Positions 1 to 8,184 of a stretch of DNA of 35,647 nt are shown piece after piece; position 1 is the stretch's first letter; every line of letters starts with the position of its first letter. Made by a program: the position numbers and the translations under genes. Below the pieces are notes generated by a model. The model saw nothing but the letters and a program-made list of their open reading frames with translations. It was not told the origin of the DNA and ran no database searches. Source of the stretch: an uncultured Victivallis sp. (GTDB lineage: Bacteria > Verrucomicrobiota > Lentisphaeria > Victivallales > Victivallaceae); the NCBI RefSeq assembly GCF_944391105.1, contig NZ_CALXSK010000045.1:1-35647 (forward strand), in the 5' to 3' direction.

Positions 1-570
1 TACACTCACCCGAACAATACCTTTCTCGCAGGCACGAGTTCGACGCAAAGCGGCGCACGGAATGCCGGAGAGCGGGGTCCCCGAAAAGTAGCGATCCCGC
101 AACACGGGGACCCGAGGCCCCTGCCCGAAGGGTAAGCAACTTTACTACAGTCACCCGAACAATACTTTCTCGCAGGCATGAGTACGACGCAAAGCGGCGC
201 ACGGAATGCCGGAGAGCGGGGTCACCGAAAAGCAGCGATCCCGCAACGCGGGGACCCGAGGCCCGTGGCCGAAGGGGAAGCAACTTTACTACAGTCACCT
301 GAACAATACCTTTCCCGCAGGCATGAGTACGACGCAAAGCGGCGCACGGAATGCCGGAGAGCGGGGTCCCCGAAAAGCAGCGAGCCCGCAACGCGGGGAC
401 CCGAGGTTCGTGGCCGAAGGGGAAGCAACTTTACTACAGTCCAATACCTTTCTCGCAGGCATGAGTACGACGCAAAGCGGCGCACGGAATGCCGGAGAGC
501 GGGGCCCCCGAAAAGTAGCGATCCCGCAACGCGGGGACCCGAGGCCCGTGGCCGAAGGGTAAGCAACTTT
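1..570. repeat. Tandem array of four ~140-bp GC-rich repeats
   Basis: Four near-identical units start at 15, 160, 304 and 442, with spacings of 145, 144 and 138 bp. Each runs from CAATACCTTTCTCGCAGG to an AAGCAACTTT-type end. Bases 1-14 match the tail of a unit, so the array probably continues left of the window. The last unit lacks the ACTACAGTCACC tail and stops 9 bp before the tRNA-Gln CCA end. Each unit contains an internal short hairpin (CCCGC-AAC-GCGGG; slightly changed in unit 1) and GC-rich segments that can pair with it. Open frames cross the array in several registers, as expected for stop-poor GC-rich repeats, so I read it as non-coding. Function unknown. Confidence 0.85.
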
Positions 571-579
571 TTGGGGAAA

Positions 580-653
580 TGGCAACCCCGCCAAGATTCG
601 AACTTAGACTAACTGGACCAAAACCAGTTGTGCTACCATTACACCACGGGGTT
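580..653 (-). tRNA. tRNA-Gln (anticodon TTG)
   Basis: On the minus strand the acceptor strand AACCCCG (653-647) pairs with CGGGGTT, followed by discriminator G and an encoded CCA at 582-580. The anticodon arm is AACTGG-TTTTGGT-CCAGTT, giving anticodon TTG (reads CAA). The T arm has a TTCGAAT loop. All arms fold. No clear factor-independent terminator follows its 3' end; the transcript would run into the tandem repeats. Confidence 0.95.
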
Positions 654-791
654 ATGAGTGGATGGTCATACAAAATAACTCCATTTGGCTAAAAAATCCA
701 GATAAAAAATGAAAAAATTGCTACGTTTTTTAAAAAAGTGGTGTATATTTCGGAAATGAGCCGGAAGACCAACAGGGGAACAAGGGATACG

Positions 792-1748
792 ATGAGCGGA
801 GAAATCAGAAAAAAGCGTTCGATCAAGGAATATCTTCGGATCTACATTACAGGCCTGATCATGGGGGGAGCGGATGTGGTGCCCGGAGTTTCCGGAGGGA
901 CGATGGCGTTTATTCTCGGGATTTATGAGGAACTGATCGAGTCGATCAAGAAATTCACTTCGGCCGAGGCGATTGCGATAGGGCTGAAGTTTCAGGTGAA
1001 GAAGGCGTTTCAGACGCTGCCGTGGCCGTTTCTGCTGGCATTGGGTCTGGGAATAGTAACAGCGATCGTGCTGCTTTCGTCGCCGATACACTGGATGCTG
1101 GCGAATCGGCCGGTGCTGATCTGGGCGTTTTTCTTCGGGCTGGTGGTGGCATCGATCTTCACGGTGTTCGGGCGGGTGCGGAAATGGAATCCACCCGCGG
1201 TAATCGCGCTGATTGCGGGAACGGTTGCGGGCTGGGTAGTTGTCGGTCTGCCGCTGCTGAACAATCCGCCGGACAGCCTGCTTTATCTGGTGCTGTGCGG
1301 AGCGATCGCGATCTGTGCGATGATTCTGCCGGGGATTTCGGGTTCGTTCATTCTGCTTCTGATGGGGAAATATCACCTGGTGCTGAATGCGGTTCACGAA
1401 CTTAAAAGCATGACGAATGTCGGGCAGAATCTGCTGATTCTGGTGTCGTTTGTCGTGGGGATCGTCATCGGGATCAGTTCGTTCGTGCGGCTGCTGAGCT
1501 GGCTGTTCCGGAAATTCCACGATCTGACCGTGGCGGTGCTGATCGGTTTCATGGCCGGTTCGCTGCGGAAAGTGTGGCCGTGGAAGGCGAGCGGAGCGGA
1601 CGACGCCCCGAACGTGCTGCCGCAGGAGTTCAATACGGAATTCTGGTCGGCGATCGGACTGGCGGTGGCGGGCTTTGTACTTGTGCTCGTACTGGAAACC
1701 ATCGCAAAACAGCTGGAAAAACGGAGCGCAAAGGCGAAGGAGGCGTAA
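792..1748 (+). CDS. DUF368 membrane protein, probable polyprenyl-phosphate transporter
   Basis: A 318-residue polytopic membrane protein of the DUF368 family. Members (PopT) have been described as transporters that return undecaprenyl phosphate across the cytoplasmic membrane for reuse in peptidoglycan and O-antigen synthesis. The N-terminus carries the family hallmark GGADVVPGVSGGTMAF (about residues 24-39). A second, related PGISGSF element lies near residues 180-186, the inverted-repeat pattern expected of the fold. The rest is a series of hydrophobic helices ending in a basic tail. I chose ATG 792 over an earlier in-frame ATG at 738 because the family starts close to this point and AGGGGAA (774-780) precedes it. 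The stop codon touches the lgt start, so the two are probably co-translated. uppP, another lipid-carrier recycling gene, lies about 3 kb downstream. Confidence 0.85.
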   Translation: MSGEIRKKRSIKEYLRIYITGLIMGGADVVPGVSGGTMAFILGIYEELIESIKKFTSAEAIAIGLKFQVKKAFQTLPWPFLLALGLGIVTAIVLLSSPIHWMLANRPVLIWAFFFGLVVASIFTVFGRVRKWNPPAVIALIAGTVAGWVVVGLPLLNNPPDSLLYLVLCGAIAICAMILPGISGSFILLLMGKYHLVLNAVHELKSMTNVGQNLLILVSFVVGIVIGISSFVRLLSWLFRKFHDLTVAVLIGFMAGSLRKVWPWKASGADDAPNVLPQEFNTEFWSAIGLAVAGFVLVLVLETIAKQLEKRSAKAKEA

Positions 1749-2546
1749 ATGTATCCGATCCTGATCTCGATTGGAAAATTTTCCATTCGCAGTTACGGAG
1801 CGATGGCCGCGGTGGGATTTCTGCTGGGGTGCTGGCTCGTGAACGTGAACCGCAAATACGCGAAGATGAGCGCGGATCAGGCGTCAACATCGGTGTTTGT
1901 GGCGATGATTTCGGGGATTATCGGGGCGCGGATCTTCTATGTGGTGCAGTTCTTCGACAATTACCGGGAGAATCTGTGGAATGTTTTCCGGATCGATCAG
2001 GGGGGGCTTGTATTTTACGGGGGTTTTCTGCTGACGCTGGTGACGTTGTGGCTCTACTGCCGCTGGAGCAAACTTGATATCATCCGGGTGTTTGATGTGT
2101 ACGCGCCGGCGCTGGCGATAGCGCACGCCTGCGGACGGATCGGCTGCTTTCTGAACGGCTGCTGCTGGGGGAAACCGACGGATCTCTTCTTCGGGGTGAC
2201 CTATCCGGAGGGGAGCACTCCGGCGCTGTGCTATCCGGGGCAGAGTCTCTACCCGGTGCAGCTCATCGAGGCCGGCGAACAGATTGCGCTTTTTTTCCTC
2301 TACTTCTGGATGGTACGTCATACGCGGCGCGGGGTGACGATGTCGAGTTATCTGATATTGTACGGGATTCTCCGTTTCCTGAACGAACTCATGCGCGGAG
2401 ACAATGCGAAGGTGGTGGAGTCATTCACGATTGCCCAGGTCATCGGGTTTGCCCTGATCCCGGGAGGGATCGCGCTCCTGATCTACTTTTTGCGCACCGG
2501 GGCGAAGAAGCAAGATGAACCGGAAGATACTGAGCTTTCAAATTGA
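1749..2546 (+). CDS. lgt: Prolipoprotein diacylglyceryl transferase
   Basis: Lgt (265 residues) moves a diacylglyceryl group from phosphatidylglycerol to the lipobox cysteine of prolipoproteins, the first step of lipoprotein maturation in the inner membrane. Visible signatures are an N-terminal SIRSYGAMAAVGF segment, the substrate-site motif HACGRIGCFLNGCCWGK (about residues 122-138) with the conserved Arg and Asn, and YPVQLIEA further on. Hydrophobic helices fill the remainder and length is normal for the family. The ATG follows the preceding gene's TAA without a gap. The last 32 bases overlap the start of the pseudouridine synthase gene, so all three genes look like one transcription unit. 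The C-terminal tail is charged and short. Confidence 0.95.
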   Translation: MYPILISIGKFSIRSYGAMAAVGFLLGCWLVNVNRKYAKMSADQASTSVFVAMISGIIGARIFYVVQFFDNYRENLWNVFRIDQGGLVFYGGFLLTLVTLWLYCRWSKLDIIRVFDVYAPALAIAHACGRIGCFLNGCCWGKPTDLFFGVTYPEGSTPALCYPGQSLYPVQLIEAGEQIALFFLYFWMVRHTRRGVTMSSYLILYGILRFLNELMRGDNAKVVESFTIAQVIGFALIPGGIALLIYFLRTGAKKQDEPEDTELSN

Positions 2547-3450
2547 TCCGCAGGAGGCGGGGACACGTCTGGACCGCTGCCTGTCGCGGCTGATCCCCGG
2601 GTCGTCCCGCACCTATCTGCAGAAGCTGATCGCCGAAGGACTGGTCACTTCCGAGGGGACGGCGCTTACGGTTCCCCGCTATCCGGTCCGGGCGGGAATG
2701 CGCGTAACGGTGGAAGTGCCGGAACCTGAGAGTACGGAGCCGGTCGCCGAACCGTTCGATTTTCCGATTCTTTATGAGGACGAGGCGATGCTCGTGATCG
2801 CCAAACCGGCGGGAGTAGTGGTGCATCCTGCGGCGGGGAATCCGACCGGAACGGTCGTGAATGCTCTGCTCGGGCGGTATCCGCATCTTGCCGAAACGCT
2901 CGCGTGCACATCGGGCCGCCCCGGAATCGTGCACCGGCTGGACAAAGATACGTCCGGCTGCCTCGTGATCGCCAAGACGCCGGAAGCGCAATACAAGCTC
3001 AGCAGCGCATTCGCGTGGCGCGAAACCGGCAAAACCTATCTTGCAATCGTGCGTGGAGTTCCGCGGCGTCCGGAGGGAGAGATCACCGGGCTCATCGGCC
3101 GCCATCCGGTCAACCGGCAGAAGATGGCGGTGGTCGAACGAAACGGGAAACTCGCCGTGACGCGTTATCGTCTTGTACGGAGCGGTATCATCAATGGAGT
3201 TCCGGTCAGTCTCATGGAAGTGAAGATTCTGACCGGGAGGACCCACCAGATCCGGGTGCACCTCTCATCGATCGGGATTCCGGTGCTCGGGGATGCGACC
3301 TACGGGGGAACGGCTGCGGCGCTTTCCGGAATCGGCCGGCAGATGCTGCACGCATGGAAGCTGAAAATTCCGCACCCGCTTACGGGAGAGGAACTGGAAT
3401 TCACGGCGCCTGTTCCGGAGGACTTTCAGACAACGCTTAATCTTTTTTGA
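2515..3450 (+). CDS. rluD: RluD/RluA-family 23S rRNA pseudouridine synthase
   Basis: This 311-residue protein isomerises uridines to pseudouridine in large-subunit rRNA. It has an S4 RNA-binding domain at residues ~15-75 (GTRLDRCLSRLIPGSSRTYL). The catalytic domain has the HRLDKDTSG motif with nucleophile Asp143, and GRTHQIRVHL near residue 240. In E. coli, RluD modifies positions 1911, 1915 and 1917 of helix 69, and RlmH then methylates pseudouridine 1915. rlmH is present in this window at 11680-12117, consistent with the pair being functional here. The assignment to RluD rather than RluC or another RluA-type enzyme is inferred from the S4 domain and length. It overlaps lgt and is the last gene of the group. 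Confidence 0.85.
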   Translation: MNRKILSFQIDPQEAGTRLDRCLSRLIPGSSRTYLQKLIAEGLVTSEGTALTVPRYPVRAGMRVTVEVPEPESTEPVAEPFDFPILYEDEAMLVIAKPAGVVVHPAAGNPTGTVVNALLGRYPHLAETLACTSGRPGIVHRLDKDTSGCLVIAKTPEAQYKLSSAFAWRETGKTYLAIVRGVPRRPEGEITGLIGRHPVNRQKMAVVERNGKLAVTRYRLVRSGIINGVPVSLMEVKILTGRTHQIRVHLSSIGIPVLGDATYGGTAAALSGIGRQMLHAWKLKIPHPLTGEELEFTAPVPEDFQTTLNLF

Positions 3451-3865
3451 TTTTTCCGGTCTTCCATTCTTGAAAAGAGAAACGGAAATGCTATGTTTTA
3501 AATGAGGGGTATTCATTCTGTGCTTTTTCGATCACCAGGCGATGAAGAAGAAGCGCTTCGGCGGCCTGCATTGTTCAGAAAAACAGATGCACGCAAATTC
3601 ATCCAGCCTGTTTGCCGCGAAGAATATGTAATTGAAAAATTAACAAATTAAGCGACGAACGGTTTGGATTCGGCTGAAAAGGCGATATATTATACTCTAT
3701 ATGAGAAATGTCGGACGGGACGGGGAATGCCGCCATTGCGAACCACCGGCCCGGACAGTTATCCGGTTTGTCTGCAAAAGATTGAGATGACACCTGCGGC
3801 TCGGAATTTCAAAGAGCGACCGGAAACTGTCGAAGAAATATGAAACGGTATAAAGAGAGGTTATC
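3451..3865. other. 415-bp intergenic region
   Basis: AT-rich stretch between the lgt/rluD group and the regulator gene. It contains a good promoter candidate (3664-3693), described separately. A 49-codon frame at 3502-3651 is open but has no ribosome binding site and no recognisable motif. No terminator hairpin with a T tract is evident after rluD. Confidence 0.5.
3664..3693 (+). promoter_or_regulatory. Candidate sigma-70 promoter for the double-HTH gene
   Basis: TTGGAT (3664-3669) and TATTAT (3688-3693) are separated by 18 bp in an AT-rich context. The start codon lies about 170 bp downstream, leaving a long 5' leader. No experimental support; alternatives one or a few bases away (ATATTA, TATACT) are possible. 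Confidence 0.4.
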
Positions 3866-4822
3866 ATGCCGATCACACCACTGAAGACGAAATTCGGGAA
3901 ACTGATCCGCGATTATCTCCGCGATGCGGAAATCCGTCAGAACGATCTGGCTGCCCGGCTGCAGATTTCGGGTTCGGCCGTCTCCCAGATGCTGCACGGT
4001 AAAATCGTGCCGAATCAGCAGCAGCTCAACGTGATCTGTGAACTCCTGGAGCTGGATCGAGCTCAGGCGTTTGAATTGCAATCGATGCTTTCGTGCATCC
4101 GGACGGGGGCGGAAAACATGCGTTCTCCGTTCAACGAGGTGATGTTTTCGCTGCGCTGCCAGCGTGGACTCACGCATCAGCAGCTTGCGAATCTGTCGGG
4201 AATTCCGGCGTCGCATCTGCAGGTGTTCGAGAACTGTTTCGAGGCGGTGCCGACACTGGATGAGGCGAGCAAACTTGCGCCGATTCTGGGCTGCACGCCG
4301 GCGGCTCTGCTGCAGAGTGCGGGAGTCGGCGGGCTGTCACGTGCGGCGATCGACCAGCTGACTGCGGCGGGCGAAATGACGGAGGACGAAGTGTGCGAGG
4401 CGGTCGGAGCTTATCGTTCGGAACGTCAGGCGCCGCTGCTGAACCTGGTTGACCTGGAGAAATTCGACGGGAAATCCCTGGCCGTTTTCGCGCAGCGCGC
4501 AGGCAAAGTGCTCGAACTCGGGGAGCGGGATCTGCCGGAAGACACGGTGGCCGTGAGCGCCTCGGGTCGGGATCTGGCGATCGGGCTGCCCGGAAACATT
4601 CAGCTGCTTGTCGCACAAACCAGACCGGCGGGCTATCGCGAGCTCGATCTCTGCCGTACGGAAGACGGGAAATTCGTTCTTCAGGAGACGCGGCGGAACA
4701 ACGTAAAGGAGTTCCGGCTGGCGGGAACGCGCAAGCCGAATACCTCGCCGGCAGTCTGGAAGCTGCCGGTGCTGGAGATGATCATCCGCCCGACCAAACC
4801 GGGTGCAAAGATGAAACAGTAA
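3866..4822 (+). CDS. XRE-family regulator with two helix-turn-helix domains
   Basis: A 318-residue predicted DNA-binding protein. Residues ~8-65 form a Cro/C1-type HTH (QNDLAARLQISGSAVSQML, then a P-N-x-x-x-L recognition/closing region). Residues ~88-150 look like a second, more divergent HTH of the same type (LTHQQLANLSGIPASHLQVF). The C-terminal ~165 residues are probably a mixed alpha/beta domain that I do not recognise; no Ser-Lys protease dyad of the LexA/S24 type is evident. AGAGAGG precedes the ATG at good spacing. It stands alone between a promoter candidate and a terminator, upstream of the uppP operon. Its target is unknown; control of the neighbouring lipid-carrier genes is a guess from position only. 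Confidence 0.7.
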   Translation: MPITPLKTKFGKLIRDYLRDAEIRQNDLAARLQISGSAVSQMLHGKIVPNQQQLNVICELLELDRAQAFELQSMLSCIRTGAENMRSPFNEVMFSLRCQRGLTHQQLANLSGIPASHLQVFENCFEAVPTLDEASKLAPILGCTPAALLQSAGVGGLSRAAIDQLTAAGEMTEDEVCEAVGAYRSERQAPLLNLVDLEKFDGKSLAVFAQRAGKVLELGERDLPEDTVAVSASGRDLAIGLPGNIQLLVAQTRPAGYRELDLCRTEDGKFVLQETRRNNVKEFRLAGTRKPNTSPAVWKLPVLEMIIRPTKPGAKMKQ

Positions 4823-4825
4823 TCG

Positions 4826-4857
4826 CTGCCGGAACAAAGGGAAAAGCGGCGGTTTTT
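4826..4857 (+). terminator. Probable intrinsic terminator after the double-HTH gene
   Basis: CTGCCG (4826-4831) pairs with CGGCGG (4847-4852), with one G-T pair, across a 15-base loop. Five Ts follow directly. It sits just after the regulator stop codon. The stem is short, so termination may be partial and uppP could also be read from upstream. Confidence 0.45.
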
Positions 4858-4908
4858 ACAGACAATGCAGGGCCGGGCGGAACGGAAGGAGCAGCCCGGT
4901 CGTTTTGA

Positions 4909-5769
4909 ATGCTGGGATTCAAATTGAACATCTGGATTTACATCATCATCATGGCGGTGATTCAGGGAGTGGCGGAGTTTCTGCCGGTGAGCTCCTCTGG
5001 ACACCTTGCGCTGCTCGGAGCGCTGTTCGGATTCGACGGGGAGAAGAGCCAGGCGCTCGGAATCGTGCTGCATGCCGGTTCGCTGCTTGCAATTGTTGTT
5101 TTCTATTGGAAAACGCTGCTCGGGTTTCTGAAACCGGAACGGTGGAGACTTGCGGCGATGCTGATTGTTGCGACAATTCCGGCGGGAGCCGCCGGGCTGC
5201 TGCTTGAATTCACGGGAGCGGCGAAAGAGATGTTCGACAATTTGTTTATGGTCGGCTTCGCGTTTCTCATTACCGGCACGCTGCTGCGGATGACGGAGAA
5301 ACCCAAGCTCATCGTCCGCCCGGCGGGGGAAGAGGACGCGCCTCCGACGCCGCTGGAGAACATCTCGCTGCGCCAGGCCGTTGTGATCGGGCTCGGGCAG
5401 ATGTTCGCGATTCTGCCGGGACTGTCGCGTTCGGGAACGACGATCACGGCGGGGATTCTGACCGGGGTGAACCGGGAGGCGGCGGGAACGTTCTCATTTC
5501 TGATGGCGATCCCGGTGATTGCGGGAGCGGCGCTGGTTCACCTGCTGAAAATCGTGAAGAATCCTCCGGAGGCGGGAGAGATCAGCATTCTGCAAATGGG
5601 CGTCGGGCTGGCGGTCTCCGCGGCGGTCAGCTACGGGGCGCTGTATTTCTTGACCAAACTCATCAAGCGGGGGAAGCTCGCCTGTTTCGCCTGCTATCTC
5701 TATCTGCTCGGCGGAGGCGTGATTCTCTGGCAGCTTGCTGTGATGATTAGAAAGGCAAACGGATTATGA
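4909..5769 (+). CDS. uppP: Undecaprenyl-diphosphatase (BacA/UppP)
   Basis: UppP (286 residues) dephosphorylates undecaprenyl pyrophosphate to the monophosphate, regenerating the lipid carrier used for cell-wall and LPS sugars; overproduction confers bacitracin resistance in other bacteria. The N-terminal signature IQGVAEFLPVSSSGHL (residues ~17-32) and the second catalytic motif PGLSRSGTTI (about residues 171-180) are both intact. The rest is hydrophobic helices in the usual number for the family. The assumed ATG has AAGGAG about 17 bases upstream, which is far; a start a few codons later is possible but would trim the first helix. Its stop overlaps the proC start (ATGA), so the two are translationally coupled. 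Confidence 0.95.
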   Translation: MLGFKLNIWIYIIIMAVIQGVAEFLPVSSSGHLALLGALFGFDGEKSQALGIVLHAGSLLAIVVFYWKTLLGFLKPERWRLAAMLIVATIPAGAAGLLLEFTGAAKEMFDNLFMVGFAFLITGTLLRMTEKPKLIVRPAGEEDAPPTPLENISLRQAVVIGLGQMFAILPGLSRSGTTITAGILTGVNREAAGTFSFLMAIPVIAGAALVHLLKIVKNPPEAGEISILQMGVGLAVSAAVSYGALYFLTKLIKRGKLACFACYLYLLGGGVILWQLAVMIRKANGL

Positions 5770-6569
5770 AAAAACTGCTGTTCATCGGCGCCGGAAAGAT
5801 GGCGACGGCAATCGCGGGCGGACTCGTCCGGGCGAAGCTGTTCACTCCCGGCGAACTTCAGGCCTATGACGTGAGCGAAACCGCCGCGGCGGAATTCACG
5901 AAAGCGACCGGAGCGGCGTGCGCGATTCAGGATTGCGCCGCGCTCGCCCGCGACGCGGAACGGGTGCTGCTCGCAGTCAAGCCGCAGACCATGACCGCGG
6001 CCCTTGCGGGACTCTCGGAGGTGCTGGCAACGAAACCGGTCATCACGATCATCGCGGGGGTGCCGATTGCGCGAATTGCGGAATTGACCGGATCGCGGCA
6101 GGTGATCCGGGTCATGCCGAACACGCCGGCGCTGATCGGCAAAGGCGCGGCCGGGATCGCCGCTTCGCCGGAAACGACCCCGGAGGAGCTTGCGCTGGCG
6201 GAGAAGATTTTCGGATCGGTCGGCACGGTCATGCGGGTGGAAGAGCGGAATCTCGACGCGGTAACGGCGCTCTCCGGCAGCGGACCGGCTTATGTGTTTG
6301 AATTCATCCAGGCATTGGCGGACGGTGGAGTTGCCTCGGGTCTCTCGCGGGCGGTGGCGACGGAACTGGCCGTTCAGACCGTGATCGGCTCTGCGGAGAT
6401 GGTCAAGGCGACGAAACTGCATCCGACCGTGCTGAAGGATCAGGTGACCAGTCCCGGCGGCACGACGATCCGGGCACTTGAAGTGCTCGAGGATCGTGCG
6501 TTTGCGGGAGCGGTGATCCAGGCGGTCCGAGCCGCCTGCCTCCGTTCGGAAGAACTCGGGAGGAACTGA
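5766..6569 (+). CDS. proC: Pyrroline-5-carboxylate reductase
   Basis: ProC (267 residues) carries out the last step of proline synthesis, NAD(P)H-dependent reduction of 1-pyrroline-5-carboxylate. It has an N-terminal Rossmann nucleotide-binding motif (FIGAGKMATAIAGGL). The C-terminal family signature spans SGSGPAYVFEFIQALADGG, continuing to the substrate/dimer element VTSPGGTTIRALEVLE. Length and architecture are normal. Its start overlaps the end of uppP by four bases and its stop shares a base with the next gene's start (TGATG). It therefore belongs to a coupled operon although its neighbours are not proline genes. Confidence 0.95.
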   Translation: MKKLLFIGAGKMATAIAGGLVRAKLFTPGELQAYDVSETAAAEFTKATGAACAIQDCAALARDAERVLLAVKPQTMTAALAGLSEVLATKPVITIIAGVPIARIAELTGSRQVIRVMPNTPALIGKGAAGIAASPETTPEELALAEKIFGSVGTVMRVEERNLDAVTALSGSGPAYVFEFIQALADGGVASGLSRAVATELAVQTVIGSAEMVKATKLHPTVLKDQVTSPGGTTIRALEVLEDRAFAGAVIQAVRAACLRSEELGRN

Positions 6570-7357
6570 TGAACGAATCAACGGATGCCGCCCGGAAAGA
6601 AGCCGCGGGCTGCCTTTCGGTCGTCATGCCCGCATACAACGAAGAGCAGACGATTGAGGAGATCATCAACCGTGTGCTGATGCGTCCCGAGGTGGGGGAA
6701 CTGCTGATCGTGAACGATGCGTCGACGGACCGCACGTGGGATAATCTGCAGAAATTTGCGGACAATCCGCGCGTGCGTCTCTTCAATCAGGAGGTCAACC
6801 AGGGCAAGGGAGCGGCGTTGATCCGCGGTTTCCGTGAAGCGACGAAGCCGTATGTGATCGTTCAGGACGCGGATTTCGAATACACGCCGGAGGATTATCC
6901 GATCGTGCTGGCGCCGCTGCTCGCGGGCAAGGCGGATGCGGTTTACGGCTCCCGCTTCATGGGGACTCCTGGGCAGGTCCGCTATTTCCGGCATGAGATG
7001 GGGAACAAGTTTCTGACGTTTCTGTCGAACTGGTTCTCGGACATTCACCTTTCGGATATGGAGACCTGTTACAAGGCGTTCCGGCGCGAGGTGATCCAGA
7101 ACCTGAAGCTCGAGTCATGCCGGTTCGGCATCGAGGTGGAGCTCACGGCGAAGCTCGCGCGCTCGCGGCGGCTGCGGATCTGGGAGGTTCCGATCTCCTA
7201 CAATCCGCGCCGGTTCGACGAGGGCAAGAAGATCGGCTGGAAAGACGGGGTGGCTGCACTCTGCCACATCGTGCGTTTCAATCTGTTCACGGGGGACGAA
7301 GCGAGTTTCGTGCGTCCGTGGGACGAAGTACTTTCCGAGCGCCGGGAAACGCGATGA
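6569..7357 (+). CDS. GT2 glycosyltransferase, Dpm1-like
   Basis: A 262-residue soluble family-2 glycosyltransferase. The fold begins at residue ~15 with LSVVMPAYNEEQTIEEI, followed by the nucleotide-binding aspartates (NDASTDRT) and a QDADFEY metal/sugar-nucleotide motif. A YGSRFMG element follows, as in polyprenyl-phosphate mannose/glucose synthases (DPMS/Dpm1-like). There is no C-terminal membrane segment, so the enzyme would be peripheral, as in soluble Dpm1 types. The acceptor is probably a polyprenyl phosphate, which fits the nearby UppP and DUF368 carrier genes, but the sugar cannot be read from sequence. Its stop overlaps the adenylate cyclase start (ATGA). Confidence 0.85.
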   Translation: MNESTDAARKEAAGCLSVVMPAYNEEQTIEEIINRVLMRPEVGELLIVNDASTDRTWDNLQKFADNPRVRLFNQEVNQGKGAALIRGFREATKPYVIVQDADFEYTPEDYPIVLAPLLAGKADAVYGSRFMGTPGQVRYFRHEMGNKFLTFLSNWFSDIHLSDMETCYKAFRREVIQNLKLESCRFGIEVELTAKLARSRRLRIWEVPISYNPRRFDEGKKIGWKDGVAALCHIVRFNLFTGDEASFVRPWDEVLSERRETR

Positions 7358-8184
7358 ACTCCCGGGAAGAGCAGGCCAAAATCGCGGAACTCGAAACGCG
7401 TCTCGCTGCGGAGCAGGCGCGGAACGCGGAGCTGGAAGCCCAGCTGAAATCCGAACGGGAAGCTGCGCTCGACCAGCGGTTCTCGATGGTCGAAAACAGC
7501 CTCCGGCTGCTTGAACTCAAGGAGTCGCTCGAAGCGGAGAAGGAGAAATCCGCGAAGCTGTTGCGAAATCTTCTGCCGGAACGGGTCATTGCGGATCTTC
7601 AGGAGAACGGCGCGAGCAAACCGGAGCGTTTTGAGCATGTGACGGTGCTTTTTTCGGACATCGTCGGCTTCACGGACCGCTGCGCCGCGCTCGATCCGGA
7701 AGAGGTGCTCGCGGAGCTCACCGACATCTTCACGGAGTTCGACCGCATTTTCACGAGGCACAACTGCGAACGGATCAAGACGATCGGAGACGCATATCTC
7801 TGTGTATCCGGGCTGCCGACGCCGACGGATCAGCATTGTGCGAACATTCTTGCGGGAGCCGGCGAAGCGCTGCATTATCTGGAGAACCGCAATCTCGTCA
7901 AATCACACGTGTGGCGAATGCGGTTCGGCGTCCACACCGGGCGCGTGGTCGGGGGAATCGTCGGTACGGAGAAGTATATTTACGACATTTTCGGCGATAC
8001 GGTGAACACCGCCGCCCGCATGGAGCAGCTGTCGGAACCGATGCGGATCAACGTCTCGCAGGCGGTGCGTGACACGGCGCCGGAGACATTCCGTTTTCTC
8101 GAACGCCCGGCGCAGGAAGTCAAGGGGAAAGGGATGATGAAGATGTACTTTCTCGACGTTCACTCTCCGTGTCCGGAGCGGTAG
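7354..8184 (+). CDS. Class III adenylate cyclase with N-terminal coiled coil
   Basis: A 276-residue soluble cyclase predicted to make cAMP from ATP. Residues ~4-75 are rich in Glu, Ala, Lys and Leu and look like a coiled coil for dimerisation. The catalytic domain begins at NLLPERVIADL. It contains the metal aspartates Asp102 (FSDIVGFT) and Asp146 (IGDAY), the adenine-specifying pair Lys142 (RIKTIGDAY) and Asp211 (YDIFGD), and the transition-state residues Asn218 and Arg222 (VNTAAR). The Lys/Asp pair argues for adenylate rather than guanylate cyclase. The start is ATG 7354, overlapping the GT2 stop; a longer in-frame extension to 7117 lies inside GT2 and is not needed. No sensor domain or membrane helix is present. 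The 3' end overlaps the convergent gene by 25 bp. Confidence 0.88.
   Translation: MNSREEQAKIAELETRLAAEQARNAELEAQLKSEREAALDQRFSMVENSLRLLELKESLEAEKEKSAKLLRNLLPERVIADLQENGASKPERFEHVTVLFSDIVGFTDRCAALDPEEVLAELTDIFTEFDRIFTRHNCERIKTIGDAYLCVSGLPTPTDQHCANILAGAGEALHYLENRNLVKSHVWRMRFGVHTGRVVGGIVGTEKYIYDIFGDTVNTAARMEQLSEPMRINVSQAVRDTAPETFRFLERPAQEVKGKGMMKMYFLDVHSPCPER

Noticed and set aside
1..570. CRISPR array
   Set aside because: Units are about 140 bp with no unique spacers between short repeats; no cas genes nearby.
178..612. Open frames of up to 144 codons across the tandem repeats
   Set aside because: Frames are open in several registers and on both strands, change register between units and run into the tRNA; no motif or ribosome binding site supports translation.
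3502..3651. 49-codon frame between rluD and the double-HTH gene
   Set aside because: Composition is plausible but no ribosome binding site, promoter or known motif supports it.
7117..7353. N-terminal extension of the adenylate cyclase
   Set aside because: It would lie almost wholly within the GT2 gene in another frame; the ATGA overlap start at 7354 leaves a complete coiled coil and catalytic domain.
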